Of a stretch of DNA of 64,000 bases, positions 34,856 through 44,459 are shown in pieces. The position numbers and the translations under genes are program-made. Each line of letters begins with the position of its first letter. Within the stretch, counting starts at the first letter, position 1. The notes below the pieces were generated by a model. The model was given only the letters and a program-made list of their open reading frames with translations, ran no database searches and had not been told where the DNA came from. The stretch spans positions 62,001-126,000 of the forward strand of contig NZ_JARXVF010000006.1 of NCBI RefSeq assembly GCF_029892515.1, read 5' to 3'. This stretch comes from Pseudaminobacter soli (ex Li et al. 2025). GTDB lineage: Bacteria; Pseudomonadota; Alphaproteobacteria; Rhizobiales; Rhizobiaceae.

Positions 34856-35827
34856 ATGCGCATCTTGATTTCCACTCTTCTCCTTGCCGCCAGTATCGCC
34901 CAGGCTTCCGCCGCCGAGGGCAAGCTCGTGCTCTACACCAGCCAGCCCAACACTGACGCCCAGCAGACCGTCGACGCATTCATGGCCAAGAATCCCGGCG
35001 TGACGGTGGAGTGGGTGCGCGACGGCACGCCTAAGATTCTCTCCAAGCTGCGCGCCGAAATCGAGGCAGGCCAGCCGCAGCCCGACGTGCTGCTGATCGC
35101 CGACGTCGTGACGATGGAAGGGCTGAAGTCAGAGGGCCGCCTGCTACCCTATCCCGAGGCCGACCTATCCGCCTTCGACGCGGGGCTGATCGACAAGGAC
35201 AAGACGTACTTCTCCACCAAGCTGATCACCACCGGCATCGTCTATAACACGAAGGCGCCCTTTGTTCCGACGAGCTGGCAGGACCTGGCGAAGCCTGAAG
35301 CCAAGAACCTCGTCACCATGCCGAGCCCGCTGACCTCGGGTGCGGCCATGATCCACACCGTGACGCTCACCGGCAACCTCTCCAATGGCTGGGACTTCTA
35401 CGGCGATCTGGCCAAGAACGGCGCACAGGCAGCCGGCGGCAATGGCGACGTGCTCAAGGCGGTGGCCGGTGGCGATAAGCTCTTCGGCATGATCGTCGAC
35501 TACATGCCGATCCGCGAGAAGGCCAAGGGCGCGCCGGTCGAGTTCGTATTCCCCATGGAGGGCGTCTCGGCCGTCACCGAGCCGGTTGCGATCCTTTCCA
35601 CGGTCAAGAACGTCGATGCCGCCAAGGCCTTCGTCGATTTCGTTCTGTCAGAAGAGGGCCAGAAGCTCGCTGCCTCGCAAGGCTACATCCCGGCTCGCAC
35701 CGGGATCGACCTGCCGGCCGGCTATCCTGAGCGTTCGACGATCAAGGTACTCGGCTACGATGCGGCCGCCGCTCTGACCAACGACACGGCGAACAAACAG
35801 AAGTTCACCGAAGTGATGGGCCAGTAA
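34856..35827 (+). CDS. ABC substrate-binding protein, ferric/AEP type (system 1)
   Basis: A periplasmic family-1 solute-binding protein of 323 residues with a Sec signal (MRILISTLLLAASIAQASA, cleavage before AEGKLVLYTS). It contains KLVLYTSQPNTDAQQTVDAF, then EWVRDGTPKILSKLRAEIEA, and is FbpA/AfuA-like in size and pattern. A ligand of ferric iron, 2-aminoethylphosphonate or a phospho-compound is possible; the sequence alone does not decide. It forms system 1 with the fused permease downstream and the convergent ATPase. Confidence 0.85.
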   Translation: MRILISTLLLAASIAQASAAEGKLVLYTSQPNTDAQQTVDAFMAKNPGVTVEWVRDGTPKILSKLRAEIEAGQPQPDVLLIADVVTMEGLKSEGRLLPYPEADLSAFDAGLIDKDKTYFSTKLITTGIVYNTKAPFVPTSWQDLAKPEAKNLVTMPSPLTSGAAMIHTVTLTGNLSNGWDFYGDLAKNGAQAAGGNGDVLKAVAGGDKLFGMIVDYMPIREKAKGAPVEFVFPMEGVSAVTEPVAILSTVKNVDAAKAFVDFVLSEEGQKLAASQGYIPARTGIDLPAGYPERSTIKVLGYDAAAALTNDTANKQKFTEVMGQ

Positions 35828-35839
35828 GGTCGGCCTCCT

Positions 35840-37573
35840 TTGGAAGCTTCCGAACCAATCTCTGCCGCCGGGCGCCCTGCTCTCGGCGGCACGTTCCCGG
35901 CCCGCTTCAGGCCCAGTACCTTTGGCGCTTGGGCGATCGTGCTGGTGACAGTCTGCCTGCTCTCTCTGCTGCCGATGGGTCGGCTGCTCCTGGCCGCACT
36001 GGCGCCGGGCGGCGAGTTTGACGTCACCGGCTTCGTGCAAAGGCTGGCCACGCCGACCGCATTGAAGGCAACATGGCACACACTGGACACCGCCTTCTTC
36101 GGCGCGGTTCTGGCAATCGCGATCGGCGTGCCTTTCTCTGTCGCCGTGGCCATGACCGACCTGCCCGGCCGCCGGGCCATAGGTTTCCTGGTACTTCTGC
36201 CCATGATGATTGCCCCGCAGGTGACGGCGCTCTCATGGCTACACCTGTTCGGCCCGTCGAGCGCGCTGCTGAACGCGCTGGGCATCGCCCCGCCACCCGG
36301 ATCGCCCAACCCGATCGTCGGTCGCGAAGGCATTATTCTTCTTTATGGCGTCCAGCACGCGCCTATTGTCTTCGTCACCTTGCGCGTTGGCCTGGCGCGC
36401 GTGCCGCGCGACTTCGTTGAAGCTGCCCGAGCATCCGGCTCCGGCTCGCTCCGGGTTCTTGCGACCATCGTCCTGCCGCTGCTGCGCCCCTATCTCATCG
36501 CTGCGGCCGCGCTCGCATTTGTCTCCGGTATCGGCAATTTCGGCATTCCGGCGTTGCTCGGCTTGCAGGTCAATTATCTGACGCTGCCGACGCTGATCTA
36601 CCGCCAGATGGCGAGCTTCGGGCCGGATATCCTGCCCCAGATGGCGAGCCTGTCCGTGCTGATTGGCATCTTGGCGTTCATTGGAATTGCCGTGCAGGCG
36701 GCCGCAAGCGGCCGTTCTCCGCGCTATTCAGGCGGCATCCCGGCTCGCTTTGCACTTGGCCGCTGGCGTTGGCCACTCGCTGCGCTTGCCTGGGGCACCA
36801 TCGTCCTTCTGCTCGTCGTTCCGGCTCTCGCTTTGGTTACGACGGCTCTGGTGCCGTCCTTCGGCGTGCGGCTGACATTGGATACGCTCACCTTTTCCAA
36901 CTTCGCCGAGGTATTGACCCGACAGGCCGCTACGATACGCGCCTTCCGTAATTCAACACTGCTCTCGGCCGCCGCCGCGATCATCCTGGCACTGGGAGTA
37001 ATACCGTTCGCGCTTGCGATGGAGCGGCTTGGCGAACGCAGCCGCCGCTGGTTGCAAGGTGCGCTGGAACTTCCCTACGCCGTTCCTGGCATCGTGCTGG
37101 CGATCGCCTGCATCCTGCTCTTCCTACGCCCGCTGCCGCTGATCGGCAGCCTCTACGCGACGGCCTGGATCATCCTCGTCGCCTATCTGATGCGCTTCGC
37201 CGTCTTCGCAGCCAAACCCGTGGCGACGGCTGTGCGACAGATTCCGCGCGAACTGGATGAGGCGGCAGCGGCCTGTGGCGCCGGCGCGCCAAGGCGCATG
37301 TGGACCATCTCGGCCCCGCTCGTCATTCCAGCCGCGGTGGCCGGCGCGCTGCTTGTATTCATGGGCGCCTTCAACGAGCTCACCGTCTCGGCGCTTCTCT
37401 GGTCGGGCGGAAATGAGACGCTCGGCGTCGTGCTGTTCAGCCTGGAGGAAGCCGGGCTTGCGACGCACGCCGCAGCTATTGCCGTCATCACCATCCTTGC
37501 GGTGGTTATTATCCTGGCTGTGCTCGACCGCTTCTCGTCGCGCCTGCCTGCCGGCGTCTTGCCCTGGCGCTGA
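35840..37573 (+). CDS. Fused ABC permease, FbpB type (system 1)
   Basis: A 577-residue permease in which two six-helix units are joined, as in FbpB/AfuB. Each half has an EAA loop: EAARASGSGSLRVLATIVLP near residue 198 and EAAAACGAGAPRRMWTISAP near residue 480. A Ser/Arg-rich linker (SGRSPRYSGG) sits near residue 295. The TTG start follows TAAGG, 12 bp after the binding-protein gene. The two halves replace separate permease subunits. Confidence 0.9.
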   Translation: MEASEPISAAGRPALGGTFPARFRPSTFGAWAIVLVTVCLLSLLPMGRLLLAALAPGGEFDVTGFVQRLATPTALKATWHTLDTAFFGAVLAIAIGVPFSVAVAMTDLPGRRAIGFLVLLPMMIAPQVTALSWLHLFGPSSALLNALGIAPPPGSPNPIVGREGIILLYGVQHAPIVFVTLRVGLARVPRDFVEAARASGSGSLRVLATIVLPLLRPYLIAAAALAFVSGIGNFGIPALLGLQVNYLTLPTLIYRQMASFGPDILPQMASLSVLIGILAFIGIAVQAAASGRSPRYSGGIPARFALGRWRWPLAALAWGTIVLLLVVPALALVTTALVPSFGVRLTLDTLTFSNFAEVLTRQAATIRAFRNSTLLSAAAAIILALGVIPFALAMERLGERSRRWLQGALELPYAVPGIVLAIACILLFLRPLPLIGSLYATAWIILVAYLMRFAVFAAKPVATAVRQIPRELDEAAAACGAGAPRRMWTISAPLVIPAAVAGALLVFMGAFNELTVSALLWSGGNETLGVVLFSLEEAGLATHAAAIAVITILAVVIILAVLDRFSSRLPAGVLPWR

Positions 37574-37609
37574 GGCGCCTTGGCCAAGCGCTTCGCCGTT
37601 GCGCGAAAA

Positions 37610-38650
37610 TCACGCGTCGGGGATGACCCAGGCGTCGGAGATAGCGACATGAACATGCTCGCCGACCACGTGAGCCTGCGGGTCGTCCAGCAGTATTTCC
37701 TCGCCCGTCCCCAAAGAAAGCCGCAGCTCGTGGACCGGTCCACGATAGGTAGATGACTTGACCACGGCCGGGAGCCCGGCGTGTGCAAGCGCCAGCGCTT
37801 CCGGCCGCAGAAGGATACGGACAGGCCCTGACTTGATGCCGGCCCCGCGCGCCTCGATCCGGAGCCCCGATATCTCGACCACAGCCAAGTCGTCGCGGTG
37901 GTCAACGGCCTGTCCGTTCACGATCGCACCGCGCCCGACAAAGCCGGCTACATTGACATGGACCGGTGCTCGATAGATCTCGATGGGCGATCCCACCTGC
38001 AACAGTCGCCCACGATCTAGCACTGCGATGCGATCGGCCAGCGCCAGCGCCTCGCCTTGGTCGTGGGTCACATAGACAATGGTCGCGCCGGTGGCACGGT
38101 GGATGTCGCCGAAGACATCAACCATCGTGGCACGCAGATGAATGTCGAGATTGGCCAGCGGCTCGTCGAACAGGATTATGCCCGCATCGGCCACAATGCA
38201 TCGGGCAAGCGCCACACGTTGCCGCTGTCCGCCCGAAAGCTCGTCCACTTTGCGTGCTCCGAGTCCGGTAAGCCCGACCATGGCGAGCACATCCGCAACC
38301 TTCTGCTCGATGGTTCCCTTCTCCAGCCCGCGGGTCCGCAGCGGGTAGGAGACGTTGCCGGCAACATCCATATGTGGCCACAAAGCATAGGATTGGAAGA
38401 CCATGCCGACGCCGCGCTTTTCCGGCCGCACTTGCCGCACAGGATCGGCGACCAGCTGGCTGCCGAAGCGGATGCTGCCGGCGTCTGGCGCCTCGAAACC
38501 AGCAACCAGCCGCAGCAGCGTGGACTTGCCGCAGCCGGAGGGGCCTAGCAACGCGGTGAATGAGCCGGCCGGAAAGTCGAGCGAAATACCGTCCAACGCT
38601 TGGATCGCACCGAAGCGGCGCGAAATATCCCGAATGCTTATCTCGCTCAC
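37610..38650 (-). CDS. ABC transporter ATPase, FbpC type (system 1)
   Basis: A 346-residue ATPase with Walker A GPSGCGKST, Q-loop GMVFQSYALWPHMDV, signature LSGGQRQRVALARCI, Walker B IILFDEPLANLD and VTHDQGEAL. A TOBE-like C-terminus of about 110 residues follows. GTG 38650 follows AGGAGT; upstream codons are not conserved. It is convergent with the binding-protein/permease genes, which is unusual for one transporter. It is most simply assigned to system 1 because system 2 has its own ATPase. Confidence 0.87.
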   Translation of the reverse strand: MSEISIRDISRRFGAIQALDGISLDFPAGSFTALLGPSGCGKSTLLRLVAGFEAPDAGSIRFGSQLVADPVRQVRPEKRGVGMVFQSYALWPHMDVAGNVSYPLRTRGLEKGTIEQKVADVLAMVGLTGLGARKVDELSGGQRQRVALARCIVADAGIILFDEPLANLDIHLRATMVDVFGDIHRATGATIVYVTHDQGEALALADRIAVLDRGRLLQVGSPIEIYRAPVHVNVAGFVGRGAIVNGQAVDHRDDLAVVEISGLRIEARGAGIKSGPVRILLRPEALALAHAGLPAVVKSSTYRGPVHELRLSLGTGEEILLDDPQAHVVGEHVHVAISDAWVIPDA

Positions 38651-38875
38651 GCCCACTCCTGCCGACAGGTGACTCGAGGCTTTATCTTGGATGGAAAGCG
38701 TCGCCGCATGCAGAAATCCATCGTAAAATGCAGAGCGCCATTTCGCATGCTTTTGTGACAGTTCGGCGAAGCCGCAGCGGTAGGCTCGACCAGGCCGCAA
38801 GCATTTCTGGTGGAATTCGCATTACTGTCATCCAGAAAGGTTAGGCCTTGCCCGAATTGAAGGGGCAAGGACACA

Positions 38876-39967
38876 TTGAGCACTGCGGAGCGCTCTACCG
38901 AGGGACTGGCCATACAGTTGCGTGATCTCGCGCTTTCCTTCGGCGAGACACCTATTCTGCGTGGCGTGTCTCTTGATCTCGCGCGAGGGCGCACACTGGC
39001 ACTTCTGGGCTCCTCGGGCTGCGGCAAGACCACGCTCCTTCGCTTGTTAGCCGGCTTGCTTTTTCCGACAACGGGGTCGGTGTCCATTGACGGTCGGCAG
39101 ATGGCCGACGCTGCGACCGGGCACTTTGTGCCGCCGGAGCGCCGAAGGCTCGGCATGGTCTTCCAGGACTATGCCCTGTGGCCGCATATGAGCGTCGCGG
39201 GCAATGTTGCCTTCCCGCTCGAGATGGCTGGTGTCGGTCGTGTCGAGATCAACCGCAGAGTCGGGATGGCGCTCCACCGCGTTGGCTTGGCCGACCTTGC
39301 CGCGCGCAGCCCCGGCGAACTTTCAGGCGGTCAGCAGCAGCGTGTGGCCATTGCGCGCGCCATCGTGGGCGAGCCCAAGCTGGTTCTCTTCGATGAGCCG
39401 CTGTCCAATCTCGACCGCGAGCTGCGCGAATCGCTGGCAGTCGATCTCGCCCAACTTCTCTCCGATCTGTCCATCAGCGCCGTCTACGTCACCCACGATC
39501 AGGGTGAGGCCTTCACCATCGCCGACGAGGTGGCGGTCATGCAGCGCGGACAGATCATTCAGCTTAGCGATCCGCAGTCGCTCGTCGAGGGCCCTGCCAG
39601 CGCGGAGGTGGCGGAATTCCTCAAGCTCGGAACAGTCGTGCAAGCCGAGCGACAGGGCGGCAGCTGGGCGCTGGCCGGGACCGGCATCCGCCTGGCCATG
39701 GGCTCGGAAGGCCCAGCCGACGCAAACCGCGCGCGCGTAATGCTGGGCCGCAAGGCATTGCGTGTGCACCCGGAAGACGAGGCACAAGCGAGCGGACAGG
39801 TTGTCCGCGCGCTCTTTCGTGGCGACTTCTACGCGCTCTCAGTTGCGCTTGGCGACGACGGCGGGCGCGTGGAGGTCGAGGCAGTCAGTGAATTTCGCCG
39901 ATCGGTCGGCGACAGGGTTGGGCTCTCGATCGAGCCTGTAGGCCTTCGCTGGTTTCCGGCGATTTGA
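38876..39967 (+). CDS. ABC transporter ATPase, FbpC type (system 2)
   Basis: A 363-residue ATPase with Walker A GSSGCGKTT, Q-loop GMVFQDYALWPHMSV, signature [15 protein letters not shown], Walker B LVLFDEPLSNLD and VTHDQGEAF. A TOBE-like C-terminal part is present. TTG 38876 (AAGG ten bases before) opens the gene. It overlaps the reading frame leading to the next gene, giving an operon ATPase - binding protein - fused permease. The ATPase is related to, but clearly different from, the divergently transcribed one. Confidence 0.87.
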   Translation: MSTAERSTEGLAIQLRDLALSFGETPILRGVSLDLARGRTLALLGSSGCGKTTLLRLLAGLLFPTTGSVSIDGRQMADAATGHFVPPERRRLGMVFQDYALWPHMSVAGNVAFPLEMAGVGRVEINRRVGMALHRVGLADLAARSPGELSGGQQQRVAIARAIVGEPKLVLFDEPLSNLDRELRESLAVDLAQLLSDLSISAVYVTHDQGEAFTIADEVAVMQRGQIIQLSDPQSLVEGPASAEVAEFLKLGTVVQAERQGGSWALAGTGIRLAMGSEGPADANRARVMLGRKALRVHPEDEAQASGQVVRALFRGDFYALSVALGDDGGRVEVEAVSEFRRSVGDRVGLSIEPVGLRWFPAI

Positions 39968-39984
39968 TCAGGAAAGGAACAAAT

Positions 39985-40941
39985 ATGATGCGCGTCTCCC
40001 TCTTCGCCGCTGCGGCTGTCTTCGGCCTTGCGCTGTCCTCTTCGACGGCGATGGCCGACATCACTGTCTACACTGCCGGTCCGGCCAGCCTGATTGACGA
40101 TCTTGCGGCAGGTTTCACCGCCAAGACAGGCGTGAAGGTCAACGTCTTCCAGGCGACCACCGGCAAGGTCATGGCGCGCATCGAGGCCGAGGCAGCCAAT
40201 CCGGTCGTGGACGTATTGATCTCCGCGTCGTGGGATACGGCCACCGACTTCGCAAAGCGCGGCTGGCTGGTACCCTACACCAGCCCCAACGCCGTCAACG
40301 TACCCGACTTCCTCAAGACCGACACCGCAGTTGCACAGGGCGTCTCGGCCCTTGCCATTGCCTGGAACCCGAAGAGCGGCACGCCGAAGCCGGCCGATTG
40401 GTCTGACCTGGCCAAGCCCGAATACAAGGACCTGGTCAATATTCCCGATCCGGCGCAATCCGGCTCGGCCTTCGAGCTCACCGCCGCGCTGGAAGCCCGG
40501 AGCGGCTGGAAGCTGTTCGACGATCTGAAGGCCAATGGCGCAATCGTGGCCGGGGCCAATGCCGAGGCTCTGAACCCGGTGTTGCAGGGCGCCAAGGCCG
40601 CCGTGTTTGGCGCGGTCGACTATATTTCGCTCGCAGGCATGAAGAAGGGCGAGTCGATCGACGTGATCTTCCCGGCATCCGGCACCGTGATCGCGCCGCG
40701 CCCGATGATGATCCTCAACTGGTCGAAGCAGCAGGACGACGCCAAGCACTTCGTCGACTACGTTCTCTCCGACGAAGGCCAGGCCAAGGTTGCGGCGACC
40801 GCTTTGATGCCCGCCCGCACTGACGTCAAGACGGACCGCCCGCTTATCGGCGACCTCAACATACTTAAGATCGATACCGAGGCCGTTTACTCCAAGCGCG
40901 AGGAAACGCTGGCCAAGTTCGCCGCGATCTTTGCCAAGTAG
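39985..40941 (+). CDS. ABC substrate-binding protein, ferric/AEP type (system 2)
   Basis: A 318-residue exported binding protein: signal MMRVSLFAAAAVFGLALSSS with cleavage after AMA, then DITVYTAGPASLIDDLAAGF, TGVKVNVFQATTGKVMARIE and DVLISASWDTATDFAKRG. The pattern is that of Fe(III)/2-aminoethylphosphonate binding proteins. The ATG at 39985 has GGAAAGGAA before it; the frame from 39964 lacks a ribosome site. The product is similar in design, not closely in sequence, to the system 1 protein. Confidence 0.86.
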   Translation: MMRVSLFAAAAVFGLALSSSTAMADITVYTAGPASLIDDLAAGFTAKTGVKVNVFQATTGKVMARIEAEAANPVVDVLISASWDTATDFAKRGWLVPYTSPNAVNVPDFLKTDTAVAQGVSALAIAWNPKSGTPKPADWSDLAKPEYKDLVNIPDPAQSGSAFELTAALEARSGWKLFDDLKANGAIVAGANAEALNPVLQGAKAAVFGAVDYISLAGMKKGESIDVIFPASGTVIAPRPMMILNWSKQQDDAKHFVDYVLSDEGQAKVAATALMPARTDVKTDRPLIGDLNILKIDTEAVYSKREETLAKFAAIFAK

Positions 40942-40950
40942 GCATCGGCC

Positions 40951-42699
40951 ATGCAGGCGATGACAGGAGCCTCGACCTCCGCCGGGCCGGTGGAGGCGCG
41001 TTCTGCTACAGGGAAGAGCCGCTCCGGCGAGGGCGGTCATTCCGCTGCGCTTTGGATCGCTGCGACCGGGCTCCTGCTCGTTGTCGGAGTACCTTTCACC
41101 TTCATCGTTCTGCAGGCGATCTTTCCGGAACTGGGGCGCGGCTCGCTTGCCGCGCCTTTCTCCAGTCTTGGCAAGACGTTGTTCGATCCCCTATTGCCGC
41201 GCATGGCACTCAACACTGTTGGGCTGGGCGTTGCAGTCGCAGTCGTCTCCGCGCTGATCGGCGTGCCACTGGCTGTGTTTCGCGGGCTGTTCAAGGTCCC
41301 CGGCGCAAAGATCTGGGATGCGCTGATGCTCGTCCCTTTCATGATACCGCCCTACATCGCCACGCTGGGCTGGATCATGACGCTGCAGCCAAACGGCTAC
41401 CTTCAGCAACTCGCCGGATTCAATCTCGCGCCCTTCCTGTTCTCGCTCAGCGGCATGGCATTTGTCATGGCGCTCAATTGCTTTCCGGTCATCTATTTCG
41501 GCGTCTCGCGCACGCTGGAGGCAGTCGGTGGGCGCTACTCCGATGTCGGCCGCGTCTTCGGCGCTTCGCCCTGGCGTGCCTTCTATCGCATAACTCTGCC
41601 GCTTTCCGCTCCGGGCCTTGCGGCAAGTCTGCTGCTGGTCTTTGCAATGGCGATCGAGGAATACGGAACGCCCGCAGCACTCGGCCGCCACGCCGGCTTC
41701 GAGGTACTGGTGACCCAGATCGAGTTGCGCGTCTCCGACTGGCCCATCGATCTGCCTGGCGCGTCAATCATGGCGCTGACATTGGTGTTGCTCTCTTTTG
41801 GCGCGTTCCTCGTGCAGCGGCGTGTACTCTCAGCCCGTAATTTCCAGACGACCGGCGGCAAGCCGCAGGCCATCAACAAGCGCCCGCTCGGGCCACTTAA
41901 AGTCCCAGTGCTCATGTTCTTCGCACTGGTTGCTTTCCTTGCCGCCGGTGCACCGTTGTTTGCCATTCTCGCCACCGCGCTGTCGCGCACCATTTCCGGC
42001 GGGTTGGTGCTCGACAACCTGACGCTGGCGAACTTCATTAGCATCTATGACGATGGCGCCGGTGCGCTCAAGGCGCTGACGCTCTCGCTTTCCCTCGGTG
42101 TCGCAACGGCAATCGTCGCGGGGCTGCTCGGCGCGATTGCCGCCTATGTCGCTGTCAAGACAAGGTCGCGTGGCCGTTTCCTGCTCGACGTGCTTACCAT
42201 CATTCCCAATGCCTTGCCGGGCATCGTTGTCGCGATCGGGCTGGTGCTCGCCTGGAACCAGCCCTGGCTGCCGGTATCACCCTACAACACCTCGCTTATC
42301 CTCCTCCTTGCTTATTGCTGCATCCTGCTGCCGCAACCGGTGCGCTACACCACTGCAGCGCTCCATCAGATAGGCGACAATCTGGAAGCCGCAGCCCGTG
42401 TCTTCGGCGCATCGAGAATGGTCGTCTTCCGGCGCATCCTGCTTCCGCTCATCGCCCCAAGCCTTGTCGCCTCCATGCTTCTCGTCTTTGCAGTCGCTGC
42501 GCGCGAGTTGGTCGCCTCGCTTCTGGTGGCGCCGGTCGGAACGCATACGGTGGCGAGCTTCATCTGGAGGCAATTCGAACAGGGCTCGATCGGGCTCGGC
42601 ATGGCAATGGCGTTCGTCACCATCGTGCTGACCACGCTCGTTCCGTTTGCCATTCTCATGCTGTTGCGCCGAGTTGGCGGCAACGACGCGATCCTTTGA
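40951..42699 (+). CDS. Fused ABC permease, FbpB type (system 2)
   Basis: A 582-residue double permease. The first half has EAVGGRYSDVGRVFGASPWR, the second EAAARVFGASRMVVFRRILLP as EAA loops, with helices such as DVLTIIPNALPGIVVAIGLV. A Ser/Arg-rich cytoplasmic N-terminus of about 40 residues precedes the first helix. The gene lies 9 bp after the binding protein. It completes system 2, which is self-contained in one operon. Confidence 0.9.
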   Translation: MQAMTGASTSAGPVEARSATGKSRSGEGGHSAALWIAATGLLLVVGVPFTFIVLQAIFPELGRGSLAAPFSSLGKTLFDPLLPRMALNTVGLGVAVAVVSALIGVPLAVFRGLFKVPGAKIWDALMLVPFMIPPYIATLGWIMTLQPNGYLQQLAGFNLAPFLFSLSGMAFVMALNCFPVIYFGVSRTLEAVGGRYSDVGRVFGASPWRAFYRITLPLSAPGLAASLLLVFAMAIEEYGTPAALGRHAGFEVLVTQIELRVSDWPIDLPGASIMALTLVLLSFGAFLVQRRVLSARNFQTTGGKPQAINKRPLGPLKVPVLMFFALVAFLAAGAPLFAILATALSRTISGGLVLDNLTLANFISIYDDGAGALKALTLSLSLGVATAIVAGLLGAIAAYVAVKTRSRGRFLLDVLTIIPNALPGIVVAIGLVLAWNQPWLPVSPYNTSLILLLAYCCILLPQPVRYTTAALHQIGDNLEAAARVFGASRMVVFRRILLPLIAPSLVASMLLVFAVAARELVASLLVAPVGTHTVASFIWRQFEQGSIGLGMAMAFVTIVLTTLVPFAILMLLRRVGGNDAIL

Positions 42700-42726
42700 A
42701 GCAGATCGTGCGCTGCTCTTAGATTT

Positions 42727-42927
42727 CTAGCGATTGATGAGCCAAAAAATGAGCGACAGCACTATGCTGATCAGCAGCCCTGTAGTGATCGGTGCGTAGA
42801 AGGTGAAGTTCGGGCGCTGGACAAAAATGTCCCCCGGCAGACGACCCAGGCCAATACGCGACAGCCATGGCCAGAAAACTCCGCCCGCGACGATGGCGAG
42901 GCCGACAATTATCAGCGTTCGGGACAT
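42727..42927 (-). CDS. DUF2905 small membrane protein
   Basis: A 66-residue protein with two hydrophobic helices (TLIIVGLAIVAGGVFWPWL and PITTGLLISIVLSLIFWLI) and the DUF2905 signature IGLGRLPGDIFVQRPNFTFYAPI between them. Function is unknown. It stands alone between the system 2 permease and the amino acid ABC operon. Confidence 0.85.
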   Translation of the reverse strand: MSRTLIIVGLAIVAGGVFWPWLSRIGLGRLPGDIFVQRPNFTFYAPITTGLLISIVLSLIFWLINR

Positions 42928-43018
42928 AGCAAGCTACCGCTCAACGTTGAGCCGTGCAGTCATACTGATGATGATCCTGATCATCGCAATCTTCAACGTG
43001 GAATGTGAGCGCAGGCCA

Positions 43019-43795
43019 TCAGAAGCTGTTGCGCTCGTGATAGGTTCGCAGGAAGGCCTGGATACGCGCGTCCTCGGGGTGGTGCAGGATACGGCTTGGG
43101 ACATCCACGCCAACCAGCTCCCCCTTTTCCATGAAGGCCACCTGGTCAGCAACATGCGCCGCAAAGCCCATCTCATGGGTGACAACGACCATGGTCATGC
43201 CTTCGGAGGCAAGGGTCTTCATCACGCTTAGCACCTCGCCCACAAGTTCCGGATCGAGCGCGGAGGTCGGCTCGTCGAACAGCATAAGGCGCGGCTCCAT
43301 GGCGATGGCGCGCGCAATCGCCACTCGCTGTTGCTGGCCGCCCGACAGGCGCGATGGGTGACTGGCCATCTTGTCAGCGAGGCCGACCTTCCTCAGTGCT
43401 TCGGCGGCGCGGGCCTCGGCCTCGGGCTTCGGCAGGCGGCGCACGCGGATCAGGCCCTCGGCGACGTTCTGCAGCGCGGTCATGTGCGGCCAGAGATTGA
43501 ACTGCTGGAACACCATGCCGATGGAACGACGCATCTCGCGCAGCTTGCGACCCGACATTTTGCGGCCACCGGGGCTGACATACCCAATCAACTGCCCGTC
43601 GATGGCGATCTCTCCTGAATCATATTCCTCAAGGAAGTTGATGCAGCGCAAAAGCGTAGACTTGCCGGAGCCAGAAGGCCCGATCAGGCAGGTCACTTTG
43701 CTTGGCTGGATCGAAAGATCCACGTCTTTCAGCGCCTGGAAAGGGCCGAAATGTTTGTTTACCTTGCGGATCTCGACGGATGACGCGGCAAGCAT
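43019..43795 (-). CDS. Polar amino acid ABC transporter ATPase
   Basis: A 258-residue GlnQ/HisP-type ATPase: Walker [48 protein letters not shown], signature [15 protein letters not shown], Walker [20 protein letters not shown] and VTHEMGFA. It is the last gene of a leftward four-gene operon, one base behind the second permease. Substrate class (polar amino acid) follows from the family; the exact amino acid is unknown. Confidence 0.92.
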   Translation of the reverse strand: MLAASSVEIRKVNKHFGPFQALKDVDLSIQPSKVTCLIGPSGSGKSTLLRCINFLEEYDSGEIAIDGQLIGYVSPGGRKMSGRKLREMRRSIGMVFQQFNLWPHMTALQNVAEGLIRVRRLPKPEAEARAAEALRKVGLADKMASHPSRLSGGQQQRVAIARAIAMEPRLMLFDEPTSALDPELVGEVLSVMKTLASEGMTMVVVTHEMGFAAHVADQVAFMEKGELVGVDVPSRILHHPEDARIQAFLRTYHERNSF

Positions 43796-43796
43796 C

Positions 43797-44459
43797 CTAC
43801 GTCCTTTCGATCAGGTGTTTCGTGATGCGCGTTTCCAGCCGGCGGCCGATGCGCGAGATGGCTTCGACCAGCGCCCAGAAGAACAACGCCAGCACCAGGT
43901 TTGCCTCCAGATAACGGAAGGTTTCGGTGGACATGCGCTGCACCTGATACATTAGCTCGGGCACGGTGATGATCGACAGGATCACCGTCTCCTTCGTCAG
44001 GATGATGGAGAAATTGACCAGCGCCGGCAATGCCGAGACAAGGCTGAGGGGCAAAAGGATGCGACGCACGATGGTCAGCTCGGACATGCCGATGGCGCGT
44101 GCTGCCTCCAGTTGGCCCAGCGGCACGGCGAGGAAGCCCGAGCGGAAGATCTCGGCGAAATACGGGCTCCCATAAACGGTTAGCCCGATGAGCCCGGCGG
44201 GCAATGCATTCAGCCTTAGCCCGAGCAGCGGGCCGCCGTAATAGAGCACGAAGAGCTGCACGAGAAAGGGCGTGCCCCGGATGATCTCGATATAGCCCTG
44301 GAGCAGCCAACCGAGCGGTCGCGGTCCGTAGCGCAGCGCCAGTGCGATGATCAGGCCCAGAACCATGCCGAAGATCGTGCCCAGCACCCAGCAAAGGATG
44401 GTGTATCCGAAGCCACTCAGCAGGATCGGCCAATATTGCTGCAGGATGCTCAAATCCAT
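43797..44459 (-). CDS. Amino acid ABC transporter permease 2
   Basis: A 220-residue HisQM-type permease with about five helices, [18 protein letters not shown] near residue 65 and the EAA loop [21 protein letters not shown]. The start overlaps the stop of the preceding permease gene (TAATG), so translation is coupled. It pairs with the upstream permease as a heterodimer. Confidence 0.91.
   Translation of the reverse strand: MDLSILQQYWPILLSGFGYTILCWVLGTIFGMVLGLIIALALRYGPRPLGWLLQGYIEIIRGTPFLVQLFVLYYGGPLLGLRLNALPAGLIGLTVYGSPYFAEIFRSGFLAVPLGQLEAARAIGMSELTIVRRILLPLSLVSALPALVNFSIILTKETVILSIITVPELMYQVQRMSTETFRYLEANLVLALFFWALVEAISRIGRRLETRITKHLIERT

Noticed and set aside
39829-41040. Leftward ORF (403 codons) over the system 2 binding-protein gene
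   Set aside because: Gly/Arg/His-rich antisense artefact of high-GC coding sequence.
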